This document shows, piece by piece, positions 15,389 to 23,301 of a stretch of 32,340 bases of DNA (positions within the stretch are counted from its first letter, which is position 1; each line of letters starts with the position of its first letter). The position numbers and the translations under genes are program-made. Under the pieces are notes generated by a model, which did not search any database, was not told the DNA's origin, and saw only the letters and a program-made list of their open reading frames with translations. This DNA is from Myxococcales bacterium (GTDB lineage: Bacteria > Myxococcota_A > Polyangia > GCA-2747355). The stretch spans positions 1 through 32,340 of the forward strand of contig JAGQIK010000473.1 of assembly GCA_020431405.1 (NCBI GenBank), written 5' to 3'.

Positions 15389-17890
15389 CTACTTCGTGGT
15401 GAATCGCGCCAGCGGGAAGAGATCGTGCAGCACGATGACCGTGCTGCCGGCGGGGATCGCGCTCTGGCCGGTGCTCAACGTGACGCGCGTGACGCGGCCC
15501 GCGGCGTCGCGTTCGTTCTTGGTGCCGGTGCTGTAGGGCAGCTTCATCGGGGCGCCCTGCGCGTCGAGCACCAGCAGGCTCACCACGTGGTTGCGATCTG
15601 GCAGCGGCCCTTGCAGCGTCACGCTGACGCTGCCGTCCTGCTGCGCTTGCGGCGCGCTGATCACCGGCTCGGCAGCGCCGAGGTCCTTCGGGCGATCGCC
15701 TCCGCGCGGCGCCGCGGCGAGCAGGGCCGTGCCGTTGACGATCATCTGGTCGGAGATCGGGTTGCAGAGGCCTGCCACCTGCAGCAGCACGCCGTAGAAC
15801 TCGACCTTGCTGCAGGTCGTCGAGGCGAAGACCGACATCGCCGTCGAGTTGCCCTTGCCGTCGAGGCTGGCGCCGATGCGCAGCCGCTCGAGCGGCACGC
15901 TGACACCGCCGAATTCGACGCCGAAGCTGCTCGACTCGAGCACCAGCTCGCTGCCCGAGATAGTGCCGACCATCGGGAAGAGGATGCGCTGGTCGCTGCT
16001 CGAGTCGACGATGACGTTGTTGTTCTCGTCGCGCGCGCCGGCGACGACCCACGCCAGGGCGCGGCCGCTGGCGCTGTCGTGCTCGATGATGCCGATCAGC
16101 AGGTTCATGAAGTCGAACCCGATCTGATTGTAGGACGGCAGCAGCGTCGGGTTGGGGGCGGCGAGGCGCGAGAGGTTGAGCACCGGTACGCGGTCGTCGC
16201 TGCTCGCGAGCGGGAACGTCGAAAGCGCCTTGGGGCGCGCCTTGACGGTCAGCCTGTGGCGGAAGTTGCCCGTGCGCTTGCCGCCGATCACGCGGTTGCC
16301 GTTGCGCTTGCCGTCGGTGAGGTAGTCGCCGCGTACGTCGATGCTGTAGCTGGTGTCGGGCTCGAACGCGGTCACGGGCACGATCACGAAAAACGAGCCG
16401 TCGGAGGCGACGTCGATGGTGTGCGGCACAGCGGGCGTGAGGTCCACGCGCAGCGACGTCGGATCGATGGCGGCGTCGACGGTGTTGCCGCCGGCGCGCA
16501 CCACCAGGCGCAGCGCCAGCGACTCGCCGGCCGCGATCTCGGTCGACTCGGTGGCGATGGAGGCGCCGCCCGGGGTGAGCACGTAGAGCCCGGCACCCTC
16601 GTCGGCCAGGTCTTCCTTCTTCTCGGTGTTGCAGCGCGTGTCGTCGCGCTTACGGATGCAGTAGTCGTAGGGGATGCTCCAGACCTTGCCCTCCTCGCCG
16701 GCGATGATGATCGCGTCCTTGCCGAGGGCCGGGCTGGCGTTGAGGTCGTTGCGATCGTCGGACGACGTGTCGAACGACCAGCGCCGCGTGCCGTCGGGGT
16801 TGACGGCGTAGAGGCGCCCGTCGCCGGCGCCGAAGTAGATCGTGCCGCTGCCGTCCACCGCGGGCGACGAGCGGATCGGATCGAGGATGTCGAAGGTCCA
16901 CTTGACGCTGCCGGTCTTGGGATCGAGCGCGTAGAGCGTGCCGTCGGCGCTGGGCAGATAGACGGTGCCGTCCGGGCCTTCGGCGGCCGAGGCGTAGATG
17001 TGCTCGCGCGTGGGCAGGCTCCACAGCTGCTTGCCCGTCTTGGCGTCGACGCCGTAGGCGTAGCCGTCGAACGAGCCGGCGACGACGATGCCGTCTTTGG
17101 TCACCAGCGGGCTCGAGACCACCGAGCCCTTGGCGGCGAAGCGCCAGCGTACGGCGTTTTTCTGAGCGGCGGCGGGGTCGGCGGCGGCGGCGGCGGGATC
17201 GACGGAGTGCAGCGTCAGGTCGTTGGAGCCAAAGTAGAGCTTGCCGTCGGGGCCGACGGCGGCGGCGCTCCAGATCTGGTCGCCAACCTTGTAGGCCCAC
17301 TTCTCACGGCCGGTGTCGGGGTCGACGGCGTAGAGGTGAAAGTCGTCGTTTCCGGCGTAGAGCGTGCCGTCGCGACCCATCACGACGTTACCTTCGAACC
17401 AGGTGATAAAGGCGCCGCCGCGCGGCTGGAACTTCCACTTGATCGAGCCGTCGGCGGCGAACGCGTAGAGGTTGCCGTCGCCGCTGCCGACGTAGATCGT
17501 GCCGTCCTGGCCGATGACGGCGGCCGAGTCGACCAGCTCGCCGAGCTGTCGCTGCCACTTGACGGTGCCGTCGGCGTGCAGCGCGTAGAAGACGGCGTTG
17601 GCGCTGCCGATGTAGATCGTGCCGTCCTTGTCGATGACCGGCGAGCTGAAGATGCCTTTGCCGGTGTCGAAGCTCCACACCTCGGACTGTGCCCAGCCGG
17701 GCAAGCGCGGCGTGAAGCCCGAGCCGCGCGCCGTGCGGCGAAAGCGCGGCCAGTAGGCGCCGGTCTGCATCGGCACCTCGTACTTGGCGGGCGGGTCACC
17801 GGCGTGGTCGTCGTCGCAGGCGACGACGGCGAGCACGGCGATGGCGAGGACAAATGGGACGAAGCGCTGATCGGGGCGGCGAGGGAGCAT
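15389..17890 (-). CDS. PQQ-type beta-propeller lipoprotein (BamB-like repeats)
   Basis: 833 residues from ATG 17890, chosen for GGAGG 9 nt upstream and a signal that follows MLPRRPDQRF and ends at lipobox C25, followed by Asp-rich residues. Residues ~55-425 contain repeated PQQ/BamB propeller blades: DGTIYIGSANAVFYALHADG, DGTIYVGSGDGNLYAFAADG, DGTLYAGNDDFHLYAVD, DGTVYLPSADGTLYALD and GTIYFGAGDGRLYAVNPDG, most with SSP or AAV starts and W-F/S ends. The second half (~430-833) is beta-rich, with Ig-like and lipocalin-like patches, two spaced Cys pairs and a C-terminal LHDLFPLARF. No PQQ-dehydrogenase catalytic residues are evident, so a binding or scaffold role is more likely than an enzyme. It is divergent from the GH79-like gene over 53 bp. 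Confidence 0.85.
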   Translation of the reverse strand: MLPRRPDQRFVPFVLAIAVLAVVACDDDHAGDPPAKYEVPMQTGAYWPRFRRTARGSGFTPRLPGWAQSEVWSFDTGKGIFSSPVIDKDGTIYIGSANAVFYALHADGTVKWQRQLGELVDSAAVIGQDGTIYVGSGDGNLYAFAADGSIKWKFQPRGGAFITWFEGNVVMGRDGTLYAGNDDFHLYAVDPDTGREKWAYKVGDQIWSAAAVGPDGKLYFGSNDLTLHSVDPAAAAADPAAAQKNAVRWRFAAKGSVVSSPLVTKDGIVVAGSFDGYAYGVDAKTGKQLWSLPTREHIYASAAEGPDGTVYLPSADGTLYALDPKTGSVKWTFDILDPIRSSPAVDGSGTIYFGAGDGRLYAVNPDGTRRWSFDTSSDDRNDLNASPALGKDAIIIAGEEGKVWSIPYDYCIRKRDDTRCNTEKKEDLADEGAGLYVLTPGGASIATESTEIAAGESLALRLVVRAGGNTVDAAIDPTSLRVDLTPAVPHTIDVASDGSFFVIVPVTAFEPDTSYSIDVRGDYLTDGKRNGNRVIGGKRTGNFRHRLTVKARPKALSTFPLASSDDRVPVLNLSRLAAPNPTLLPSYNQIGFDFMNLLIGIIEHDSASGRALAWVVAGARDENNNVIVDSSSDQRILFPMVGTISGSELVLESSSFGVEFGGVSVPLERLRIGASLDGKGNSTAMSVFASTTCSKVEFYGVLLQVAGLCNPISDQMIVNGTALLAAAPRGGDRPKDLGAAEPVISAPQAQQDGSVSVTLQGPLPDRNHVVSLLVLDAQGAPMKLPYSTGTKNERDAAGRVTRVTLSTGQSAIPAGSTVIVLHDLFPLARFTTK

Positions 17891-17943
17891 CGAGGGGTAC
17901 CTCCGGGCTGGAAACTGCCGGCGCTGCACGCTATCACGGCGCT

Positions 17944-19470
17944 ATGAAGCGCGCATCGACGCTGCTGGTGGTCCTGATCGTCGCTGTCTTGCCGTGTGGT
18001 TGCGGCGGCGACGACGGCCCCGCGCCGAGCGCCGACCGAACCAGCCGCGTCAGCGTCGGCGAGGGCGACGGCGTGACGATCCCGGAGCGCTTCCTCTCGG
18101 TGGCGGTGGACACGGCGCAGGTGGTGGGCGGGCTGTTCTGGAACCCAGACGGCTCGTCGGGCACGGTGGGCGACTTTCCGGTGCCGCCCTACGACTTCGC
18201 ACGGCCGCGGCTGCGCGCGCTGGCCAAGGCGCTCGCGCCGGCGCTGCTGCGCGTGGGCGGGACCGACGCCGACCACACCTACTACGACCTCGACGGCACG
18301 ACGGGTGGCAAGGCGCCAGCGGGCTTCGAGTGGGTGCTGACCAAGGCGCAGTGGGACGGCGTGGCCGACTTCGCGCGCGCGCTCGACTACCGCATCCTCT
18401 TCACGCTCAACGCCGGCAAGGGCCCGCGCGATCAGAGCGACGTCTGGCAGGGCGACAACGCGCGCTCGCTGGTCGAGTACAGCGTGGCCAACAACGTGCC
18501 GGTGGACGTCTGGGAGCTCGGAAACGAGGTCAACGGCTACAGCGTGCTGCTCGGCTTCTTTCTGCAGCCGCAGCAGTACGGCGCCGACCTCGCCGCCGCG
18601 CGCGCGCTGATCGATGCGGCGGCGCCCGGCGCCAAGCTCGCCGCGCCGGCCATCGCCTACTGGCCCAAGGCGGGCGAGTTCAACAACTACTTCGGCCAGC
18701 TGATGGCCGTCGGGCCGCATCCCGTCGACATCGTGACGTGGCACTACTATCCGCAGCAGTCGCGCCGCTGCCCGCTCGCCACGCGCCGCGCGCGCGCCGA
18801 GGTGATGCTCGATCCGCAGAACCTCGACGAGGCGTCGCGCTGGGCCGCCGAGGTCGAAGCGCACACGAAGAAGGGCGCGCCCGGCGCCGCGGTGTGGCTC
18901 GGCGAGTCGGGCAACGCGCAGTGCGGCGGCGAGCCGGGCGTCTCCGACGCGTTCGCGGGCAGCTTCTGGTGGATCGACCAGCTCGGCGTGCTGGCAGCGC
19001 GCGGGCAGGGCGCGGTGGTGCGCCAGACGCTCTCGGGCTCGGACTACGGGCTGATCGACGACCAGACCCTCGAGCCGCGCCCCGACTACTGGGCTTCGCT
19101 GCTGTGGCGGCGCCTGGTGGGAACGCGCGTGCTCTCGGCGAAAAGCGACGACACCAAGCTGCGCGCCTACGCGCACTGCCGGCGCCAGGGCGACGGCGTG
19201 ACGGTGGTGCTGCTCAACGTCGATACGGCAAAGAGCGTGCGCGTCGACCTCGACGGCGCGCTCGGCGACACGCTCGTGCGCTACACCCTGACGGCGGCGA
19301 GCCTCGACGCCAAGGTCGTCGCGCTCGAAGGCGTGGAGCTGAAGCTGGCAAGCGACGACACGCTGCCGGCGCTCGACGGCGTCGAGCAGCGGGGGACGAA
19401 CCTGGTGATGCCGGCGGCGAGTATCGCGTTCGTGGAGTTGCCGCAGGCGGGCGTCGCCGCCTGCAAGTAG
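17944..19470 (+). CDS. GH79-like (heparanase-type) glycoside hydrolase, lipoprotein
   Basis: 508 residues from ATG 17944; the signal MKRASTLLVVLIVAVLPCGC gives a lipobox at C18 or C20. The mature protein is a clan GH-A TIM barrel: FLSVAVDTAQVVGG at the first strand, ALLRVGGTDADHTYY, ILFTLNAGKGP, then the acid/base in DVWELGNEVNGY (E195) and the nucleophile in VWLGESGNAQCGG (E321). The Asn-Glu pair and a Glu spacing of ~126 match heparanase/beta-glucuronidase enzymes of family 79. The last ~130 residues are the usual beta-sandwich domain. Substrates in the family are uronic-acid-containing glycans or glycoproteins; exact specificity is unknown. The divergent PQQ-propeller lipoprotein may be a binding partner. 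No strong ribosome site is visible. Confidence 0.82.
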   Translation: MKRASTLLVVLIVAVLPCGCGGDDGPAPSADRTSRVSVGEGDGVTIPERFLSVAVDTAQVVGGLFWNPDGSSGTVGDFPVPPYDFARPRLRALAKALAPALLRVGGTDADHTYYDLDGTTGGKAPAGFEWVLTKAQWDGVADFARALDYRILFTLNAGKGPRDQSDVWQGDNARSLVEYSVANNVPVDVWELGNEVNGYSVLLGFFLQPQQYGADLAAARALIDAAAPGAKLAAPAIAYWPKAGEFNNYFGQLMAVGPHPVDIVTWHYYPQQSRRCPLATRRARAEVMLDPQNLDEASRWAAEVEAHTKKGAPGAAVWLGESGNAQCGGEPGVSDAFAGSFWWIDQLGVLAARGQGAVVRQTLSGSDYGLIDDQTLEPRPDYWASLLWRRLVGTRVLSAKSDDTKLRAYAHCRRQGDGVTVVLLNVDTAKSVRVDLDGALGDTLVRYTLTAASLDAKVVALEGVELKLASDDTLPALDGVEQRGTNLVMPAASIAFVELPQAGVAACK

Positions 19471-19608
19471 GCCTCTGGCCTCGGGCCTCTGGCCTCGGGT
19501 TGCAGGCTCGCGCTTCGCGCTTCGCGGTCAACGGCAGCCGTGGGACGGGCGCAGTCTCCAGCAGCAGCGGCGGCGGATCCCGAGGCCTGAGGCCCGAGGC
19601 CCGAGGCC
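19470..19608. repeat. 30-nt inverted repeat (GGCCTC-rich) at a convergent junction
   Basis: Arms 19470-19499 and 19579-19608 pair at 28 of 30 positions. Each is built of GGCCTCGGG and GGCCTCTGG or GAGGCCCGAGGC words. The left arm begins on the last base of the GH79-like stop codon and the right arm ends 3 nt before the bshA stop. The 79-nt loop contains a CGCGCTTCGCGCTTCGCG direct repeat and a GCAGCAGCGGCGGCGG run. The element shares word content and position with that at 15165-15386. A bidirectional terminator or dispersed palindromic repeat is likely. Confidence 0.88.
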
Positions 19609-19611
19609 CCG

Positions 19612-20778
19612 TTACAGCGCGTGCGCCCTGTGCCGTTTCCCCGCGAGCACCCGCTCGTACATTGCCTCGTACTCGGCCACGCGCAGCGGCAGGCAGAAGC
19701 GGCGCTCGGCGTCGCGATGGGCGGCGGCGGCGAAGTTCGCGCGCTTGGCGTCGTCGCCGAGCAGGCGCTCGACGGCCCGGGTCATCGCTTCGATGTCGCC
19801 GAGGGGCACCAGCAAGCCCGTCTTGTCGTGGGCCACGACCTCGCTGACGCCGCCCACGTCGGTGGCGACCACCGGCACGCCGCTGGCCAGCGCCTCCAGC
19901 GCGGCGAGGCCGAAGCTCTCTTCTTCGCTGGTCAGCAGAAAGAGGTCCGAGGCGTAGAGGTAGCGCTGCACGTCGCCGACGCTGCCGGTCCACGTGACGT
20001 GCTCGTCGACGCCGAGCTCGCGCGCCAGCGTTCGCGCGGCGTCGTGCTCGGGGCCGTCGCCGACCATCAGCAAGCGCGCGTCGCGGCCGCGCTGGCGTAC
20101 GGCGGCGAAGACGCGCACCACGTCCGGTGCGCGTTTGACGCGCCGGAAGTTGGAGACGTGACACAGCACGCGTTGGCCGCGCGCGGCGCCGGCCAGCTCG
20201 CGCGCGGAGCGGGCGCGCTCGGCGTCGTCCTTGGGCTGCAGCGCCTCGCAGTCGACGAAGTTGGCGATGACGTCGATGTCGACCTCGCGCGGCAGATCGA
20301 AGCGGCGGCGCGCGGCGCCGGCGAGGTAGTGCGAGGGCACGCTGCGGGCGTCGGCTGCCAACACCGCGAAGCGCAGCGCGTCGCGGTAGGCGGGCTCGGC
20401 GCCGATGCGCGTCACGTCGGTGCCGTGCATGGTGACCACGACGCTCGGCCCCGCCGGACCCAACATCTGCTTGGCCAGGTAGGCGCTCACCGCGTGCGGC
20501 AGCGCGTAGTGCACGTGGATGATGTCGATGCCGTCGGCACGCGCCACGTCGGCGAGCTTGTCGGCCAGCGCCACGGTGTAAAAGCCGTCGCCGAAGAGCG
20601 AGTAGCCCGGCACGTCGACGCGGTCGAAGGGCACGCTCGAGGGCAGCCGGTGCGTGGGCGGCACCTCGGTGGCGACGAAGCGCACGCGGTGCCCGCGCGC
20701 GTCGAGCGCCTCGGCGAGGCTCGCCGCCACGCTGGCGCTGCCGCCGAAAGAGGGATAGCTAGTCATGGCAATGCGCAT
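19612..20778 (-). CDS. bshA: N-acetyl-alpha-D-glucosaminyl L-malate synthase (bacillithiol step 1)
   Basis: 388 residues. BshA joins UDP-GlcNAc to L-malate in the first step of bacillithiol synthesis in the cytoplasm. It is a GT4 glycosyltransferase very close to the Bacillus protein: SYPSFGGSASV at the N-terminus, IDIIHVHYALPHAVSAYLAKQM, MHGTDVT, HVSNFRRVKRAPDV, LLMVGDGPE and the donor-site SEEESFGLAALEALASGVP with the conserved E-x7-E. ATG 20778 lies 5 nt after the bshB1 stop, with AAGGA in the end of that gene as ribosome site. It is the last gene of the bshC-bshB1-bshA operon and stops at the inverted-repeat junction. Confidence 0.95.
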   Translation of the reverse strand: MRIAMTSYPSFGGSASVAASLAEALDARGHRVRFVATEVPPTHRLPSSVPFDRVDVPGYSLFGDGFYTVALADKLADVARADGIDIIHVHYALPHAVSAYLAKQMLGPAGPSVVVTMHGTDVTRIGAEPAYRDALRFAVLAADARSVPSHYLAGAARRRFDLPREVDIDVIANFVDCEALQPKDDAERARSARELAGAARGQRVLCHVSNFRRVKRAPDVVRVFAAVRQRGRDARLLMVGDGPEHDAARTLARELGVDEHVTWTGSVGDVQRYLYASDLFLLTSEEESFGLAALEALASGVPVVATDVGGVSEVVAHDKTGLLVPLGDIEAMTRAVERLLGDDAKRANFAAAAHRDAERRFCLPLRVAEYEAMYERVLAGKRHRAHAL

Positions 20779-20783
20779 GACGC

Positions 20784-21560
20784 TCAATCCTTGCCTGGAA
20801 AGAACAGCGGCGCGCCGCCGCCGCGCAGCAGCGCCACCGGGTCGGCGACGGGCAGCGCCTGCGCCGCGAGGTAGGGCTCGCCGTGGGTCGCGCCGATCAT
20901 CGCGCCGAAGTAGCGGTCGCGCGCGTCGAGCTGCTCGAGCAGCGACGGCGAGCTGACGGTGGTGCCGCTGGGCCCATCGGGCGAGGGCACCGCGCGCGCA
21001 GGATCGCGCGCGATCTGCGATGCGTGAGCACGGATGGCGGTGCGCTTGGCCTCGACGTGCGCCGAGATGTCGACGACGAAGCTCGGCCGCAAGGCAACAC
21101 GCATCTGATAGCTCAGCAGCGCGCGCGGGCGAAAGGGCGCGTGAGCGCCCGGCGCGTCGAAGCGGCGCAGGCCGCAGAAGAACACGGCGCGCTCGGCCAG
21201 CGCGCTGGCGGCGACGTGGTCGGGGTGACGCGCCTCGCGGTAGGGCGCGAGCACCAGCTCGGGTCGCAGCCGGCGCAGCGCCCCCACCAGCTGGGCGAGC
21301 TGCTCGCGATCGCCCGCGTCGAGCCCGCCGTCGGGCAGACCGAGGTTTTCGCGCACGCCTAGCCCGAGTGCCTCGGCGGCGAGACGGGACTCCTCGGCGC
21401 GCTGCTCGGGCGTGCCCTGGGTCGCCAGCTCGCCGGCGGTGAGGTCGAGGATGCCGACGTCGTAGCCGCGCGCGGCGAGGCTCGCCAGCAAGCCGCCGCA
21501 GCAGATCTCGGCGTCGTCGGGGTGCGGCGCCAGCGCCAAGCAAGCGAGCGCCGCCGTCAC
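20784..21560 (-). CDS. bshB1: GlcNAc-malate deacetylase (bacillithiol step 2), PIG-L family
   Basis: 258 residues from GTG 21560, which overlaps the bshC stop as GTGA; translational coupling is likely. The frame stays open far upstream, but that is a shadow of bshC. The zinc deacetylase motifs are APHPDDAEICCGG (H13, D16) and EARHPDHVAAS (H115), with D15 as likely base. TAGELATQGTPEQRAEES and LGLPDGGL also follow the BshB1 pattern. The enzyme removes the acetyl group from GlcNAc-malate to give GlcN-malate, the substrate for BshC. The combination with bshA and bshC makes this assignment firmer than PIG-L membership alone. Confidence 0.93.
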   Translation of the reverse strand: MTAALACLALAPHPDDAEICCGGLLASLAARGYDVGILDLTAGELATQGTPEQRAEESRLAAEALGLGVRENLGLPDGGLDAGDREQLAQLVGALRRLRPELVLAPYREARHPDHVAASALAERAVFFCGLRRFDAPGAHAPFRPRALLSYQMRVALRPSFVVDISAHVEAKRTAIRAHASQIARDPARAVPSPDGPSGTTVSSPSLLEQLDARDRYFGAMIGATHGEPYLAAQALPVADPVALLRGGGAPLFFPGKD

Positions 21561-23134
21561 AGCACCAGGTCCACGGTCTGGCCCGCGCGCGGGTCGTCGA
21601 TGGCGGCGAGCACGCGATCGCGCAGCTCGTCGATGCCGTAGCGCGCCATGAAGTAGGGCAGCGAGAGCAGCCGCTCCTGCGGGACGCCGGTGGGCATCAG
21701 CTCGTCGCGCGCGCGGGCCAGCCGCGAGCGCGCCACGGCGTCCTCGGCCGCGAGCACGCGCCGGTAGCGCGAGACGAGCTTGCTCACCGAGCGCGTCACG
21801 CTGGCGCGCGTCTTGTCGATACCGCTGCGCAGCGCAGGCTCGAGCGGCTCGCCCGTGCGCGTGAGGTCGCGCTCGAGCCGATCGAGCCGCGCCTCGAAGC
21901 CCGCCAGCAGCTCGAGCTCGAGCGTCTGCGGCGTGACGAGCGCTTGATCGCCGTGGTCGCTCTCGCGCGCGGCGCGGCGGCTCGCGAGCTGCGCGAGGTG
22001 CGCCTCGAGCGCCTCGTCGCTGGCCTCGCACAGCGTGGCGGCGTCGAGCTCGAGCAGCCCCAGCGCGGTGGCGACCTCGGTGGAGATCAAGCGGAAGCCG
22101 TGGCGCCGCACCACCTCGGAGGCCGTGACGTCGAGCGCGGCGTAGAGCGGCGGCAGCTGCGCCAGGTAGTCGACCTCGCTGGGGCCGCCCACCACGTGGC
22201 TCACCGGCAGCAGCGCGTCCTGCAGCACCGGCCGCAGCAGCGCCGAGCTGGAAAAACAGAGCGGGTCGCGAGCCAGGGCCTCGAGCAGCTCGGCGCGCGC
22301 CAGCGGCGCGGCGCCTTCGGCGCCGACGAGCGTGTAGTAGCCCTCTCCGGCGGGCTCGAGTCGGTAGCGCGGCCCGTTTGGCCCTCGCGGGTGGTAGAAG
22401 CAGAGCGGCGCGCCGGGGCGCACGTGCACGGGCGCGCGCGCGCCATCGCGCACGAGCTCGTCGGCGCGCTGGCTCAAGGCCTCGGCGATCTCGGCGGCGC
22501 GCTCGATGCACACCGCGACGTGCGGCGCGGCCGCGGCGGCGACACGGAGGTCGCGCGGGTCGAAGACGAGCAGCCCCTGCTCGGCAAACAGCGCGCCGAG
22601 CACCTGAGCGAAGGCTTCGGCGAACGTGCGCTCGGGCCGATAGGCGCCGCCAAAGAGCGCCATCGTCTGCTCGGCGTGAGGCAGCCCCTGCAGGCTCTCG
22701 GCGAGCTCGTCGAGGCAGCGCTGCACCGACGGACCGAGCACGCGCTGGCCGACGCAGACGCGGTCGCTGTCGTCGTCGGGCACGTCGGCCTGCCGCTGAT
22801 ACAAAGCCAGCCGCCGCGGCAGCGGCTCGTCGGGGTCGGCGGCGAAGCAGTGATCGACCTCGGCGATGTCGTGGTCCTCGCTGGCCATCCAGAAGAGCGG
22901 CGCGCAGCGCTGACCGCCGGCGCCGCTTACGCGCTGGGCGAGCCGCACGGCCGTGGCCGCCTTGTAGAACGAGTAGAGCGGCCCCAGAAAGAGCCCCACC
23001 TGCTGGCCGGTGGCGACCAGGCTGCAGGCGCCGCGCGCCAGCGCCTCGAGGCTCGCCTCGCGCGCCGGGCTGGGCGGCAGCGCGCGCTGCTGCTCGGCGA
23101 GCGCGTCGAGCACACCGGGGGGAAAGGCGGTCAT
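21557..23134 (-). CDS. bshC: Bacillithiol synthase, cysteine-adding enzyme (step 3)
   Basis: 525 residues. ATG 23134 is preceded by AAGGAT at 6 nt, better supported than a frame extension of nine residues to 23161. BshC adds Cys to GlcN-malate. Diagnostic segments are SLVATGQQVGLFLGPLYSFYKAATAV, PLFWMASEDHDIAEVDHCF, the nucleotide-binding-like DPRDLRVAAAAAPHV, and HVVGGPSEVDYLAQLPPLYAAL, followed by the long coiled-coil region and the C-terminal helical part with REERLL-type PQERLLSLPYFMARYG. Compared with the Bacillus protein, the N-terminus before the GQQ motif is about 45 residues shorter. It is the first gene of the operon, with a palindrome in its upstream region. Confidence 0.93.
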   Translation of the reverse strand: MTAFPPGVLDALAEQQRALPPSPAREASLEALARGACSLVATGQQVGLFLGPLYSFYKAATAVRLAQRVSGAGGQRCAPLFWMASEDHDIAEVDHCFAADPDEPLPRRLALYQRQADVPDDDSDRVCVGQRVLGPSVQRCLDELAESLQGLPHAEQTMALFGGAYRPERTFAEAFAQVLGALFAEQGLLVFDPRDLRVAAAAAPHVAVCIERAAEIAEALSQRADELVRDGARAPVHVRPGAPLCFYHPRGPNGPRYRLEPAGEGYYTLVGAEGAAPLARAELLEALARDPLCFSSSALLRPVLQDALLPVSHVVGGPSEVDYLAQLPPLYAALDVTASEVVRRHGFRLISTEVATALGLLELDAATLCEASDEALEAHLAQLASRRAARESDHGDQALVTPQTLELELLAGFEARLDRLERDLTRTGEPLEPALRSGIDKTRASVTRSVSKLVSRYRRVLAAEDAVARSRLARARDELMPTGVPQERLLSLPYFMARYGIDELRDRVLAAIDDPRAGQTVDLVL

Positions 23135-23155
23135 GGCTGGATCCTTAGCAACCGG

Positions 23156-23180
23156 TGGCACTGTACGCCATCCAGTGCCA
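23156..23180. promoter_or_regulatory. Palindrome upstream of bshC, possible operator
   Basis: TGGCACTG (23156-23163) and CAGTGCCA (23173-23180) are perfect 8-nt inverted arms separated by 9 nt, 22-46 nt before the bshC ATG in the 167-bp region shared with the divergent DUF2911 gene. The size and symmetry fit a dimeric repressor site. No regulator gene is adjacent. Confidence 0.45.
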
Positions 23181-23253
23181 TGCTCGCGCGCGCCGTGTCG
23201 ACAGATGATTGGAATGTCCTCGCTGGCGCGGCTGTTCAGGGAGCATTTCGCTG

Positions 23254-23276
23254 ACCGCGGAGCAGTCGTCCGCGGT
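23254..23276 (+). promoter_or_regulatory. Hairpin in the 5' leader of the DUF2911 gene
   Basis: ACCGCGGA (23254-23261) and TCCGCGGT (23269-23276) form a perfect 8-bp stem with a 7-nt loop, ending 25 nt before the ATG at 23302 and just before the GGAGGAA ribosome site. It could be an operator or an mRNA-stabilising hairpin. Confidence 0.4.
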
Positions 23277-23301
23277 GAGTAACACTTCGGAGGAACCCTC
23301 G

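Noticed and set aside
13869-16052. Minus-strand open frame of about 730 codons
   Set aside because: It spans parts of three real features and the palindromic intergenic region, with Arg/Ala-rich sequence and no domain.
15308-17947. Plus-strand open frame of about 880 codons
   Set aside because: It is antisense to the PQQ-propeller gene; its repeats are only mirror images of the propeller blades.
19470-19608. Possible CRISPR-like array from the repeated GGCCTC words
   Set aside because: Units are immediately adjacent and inverted with no unique spacers of constant length; the structure is a palindrome.
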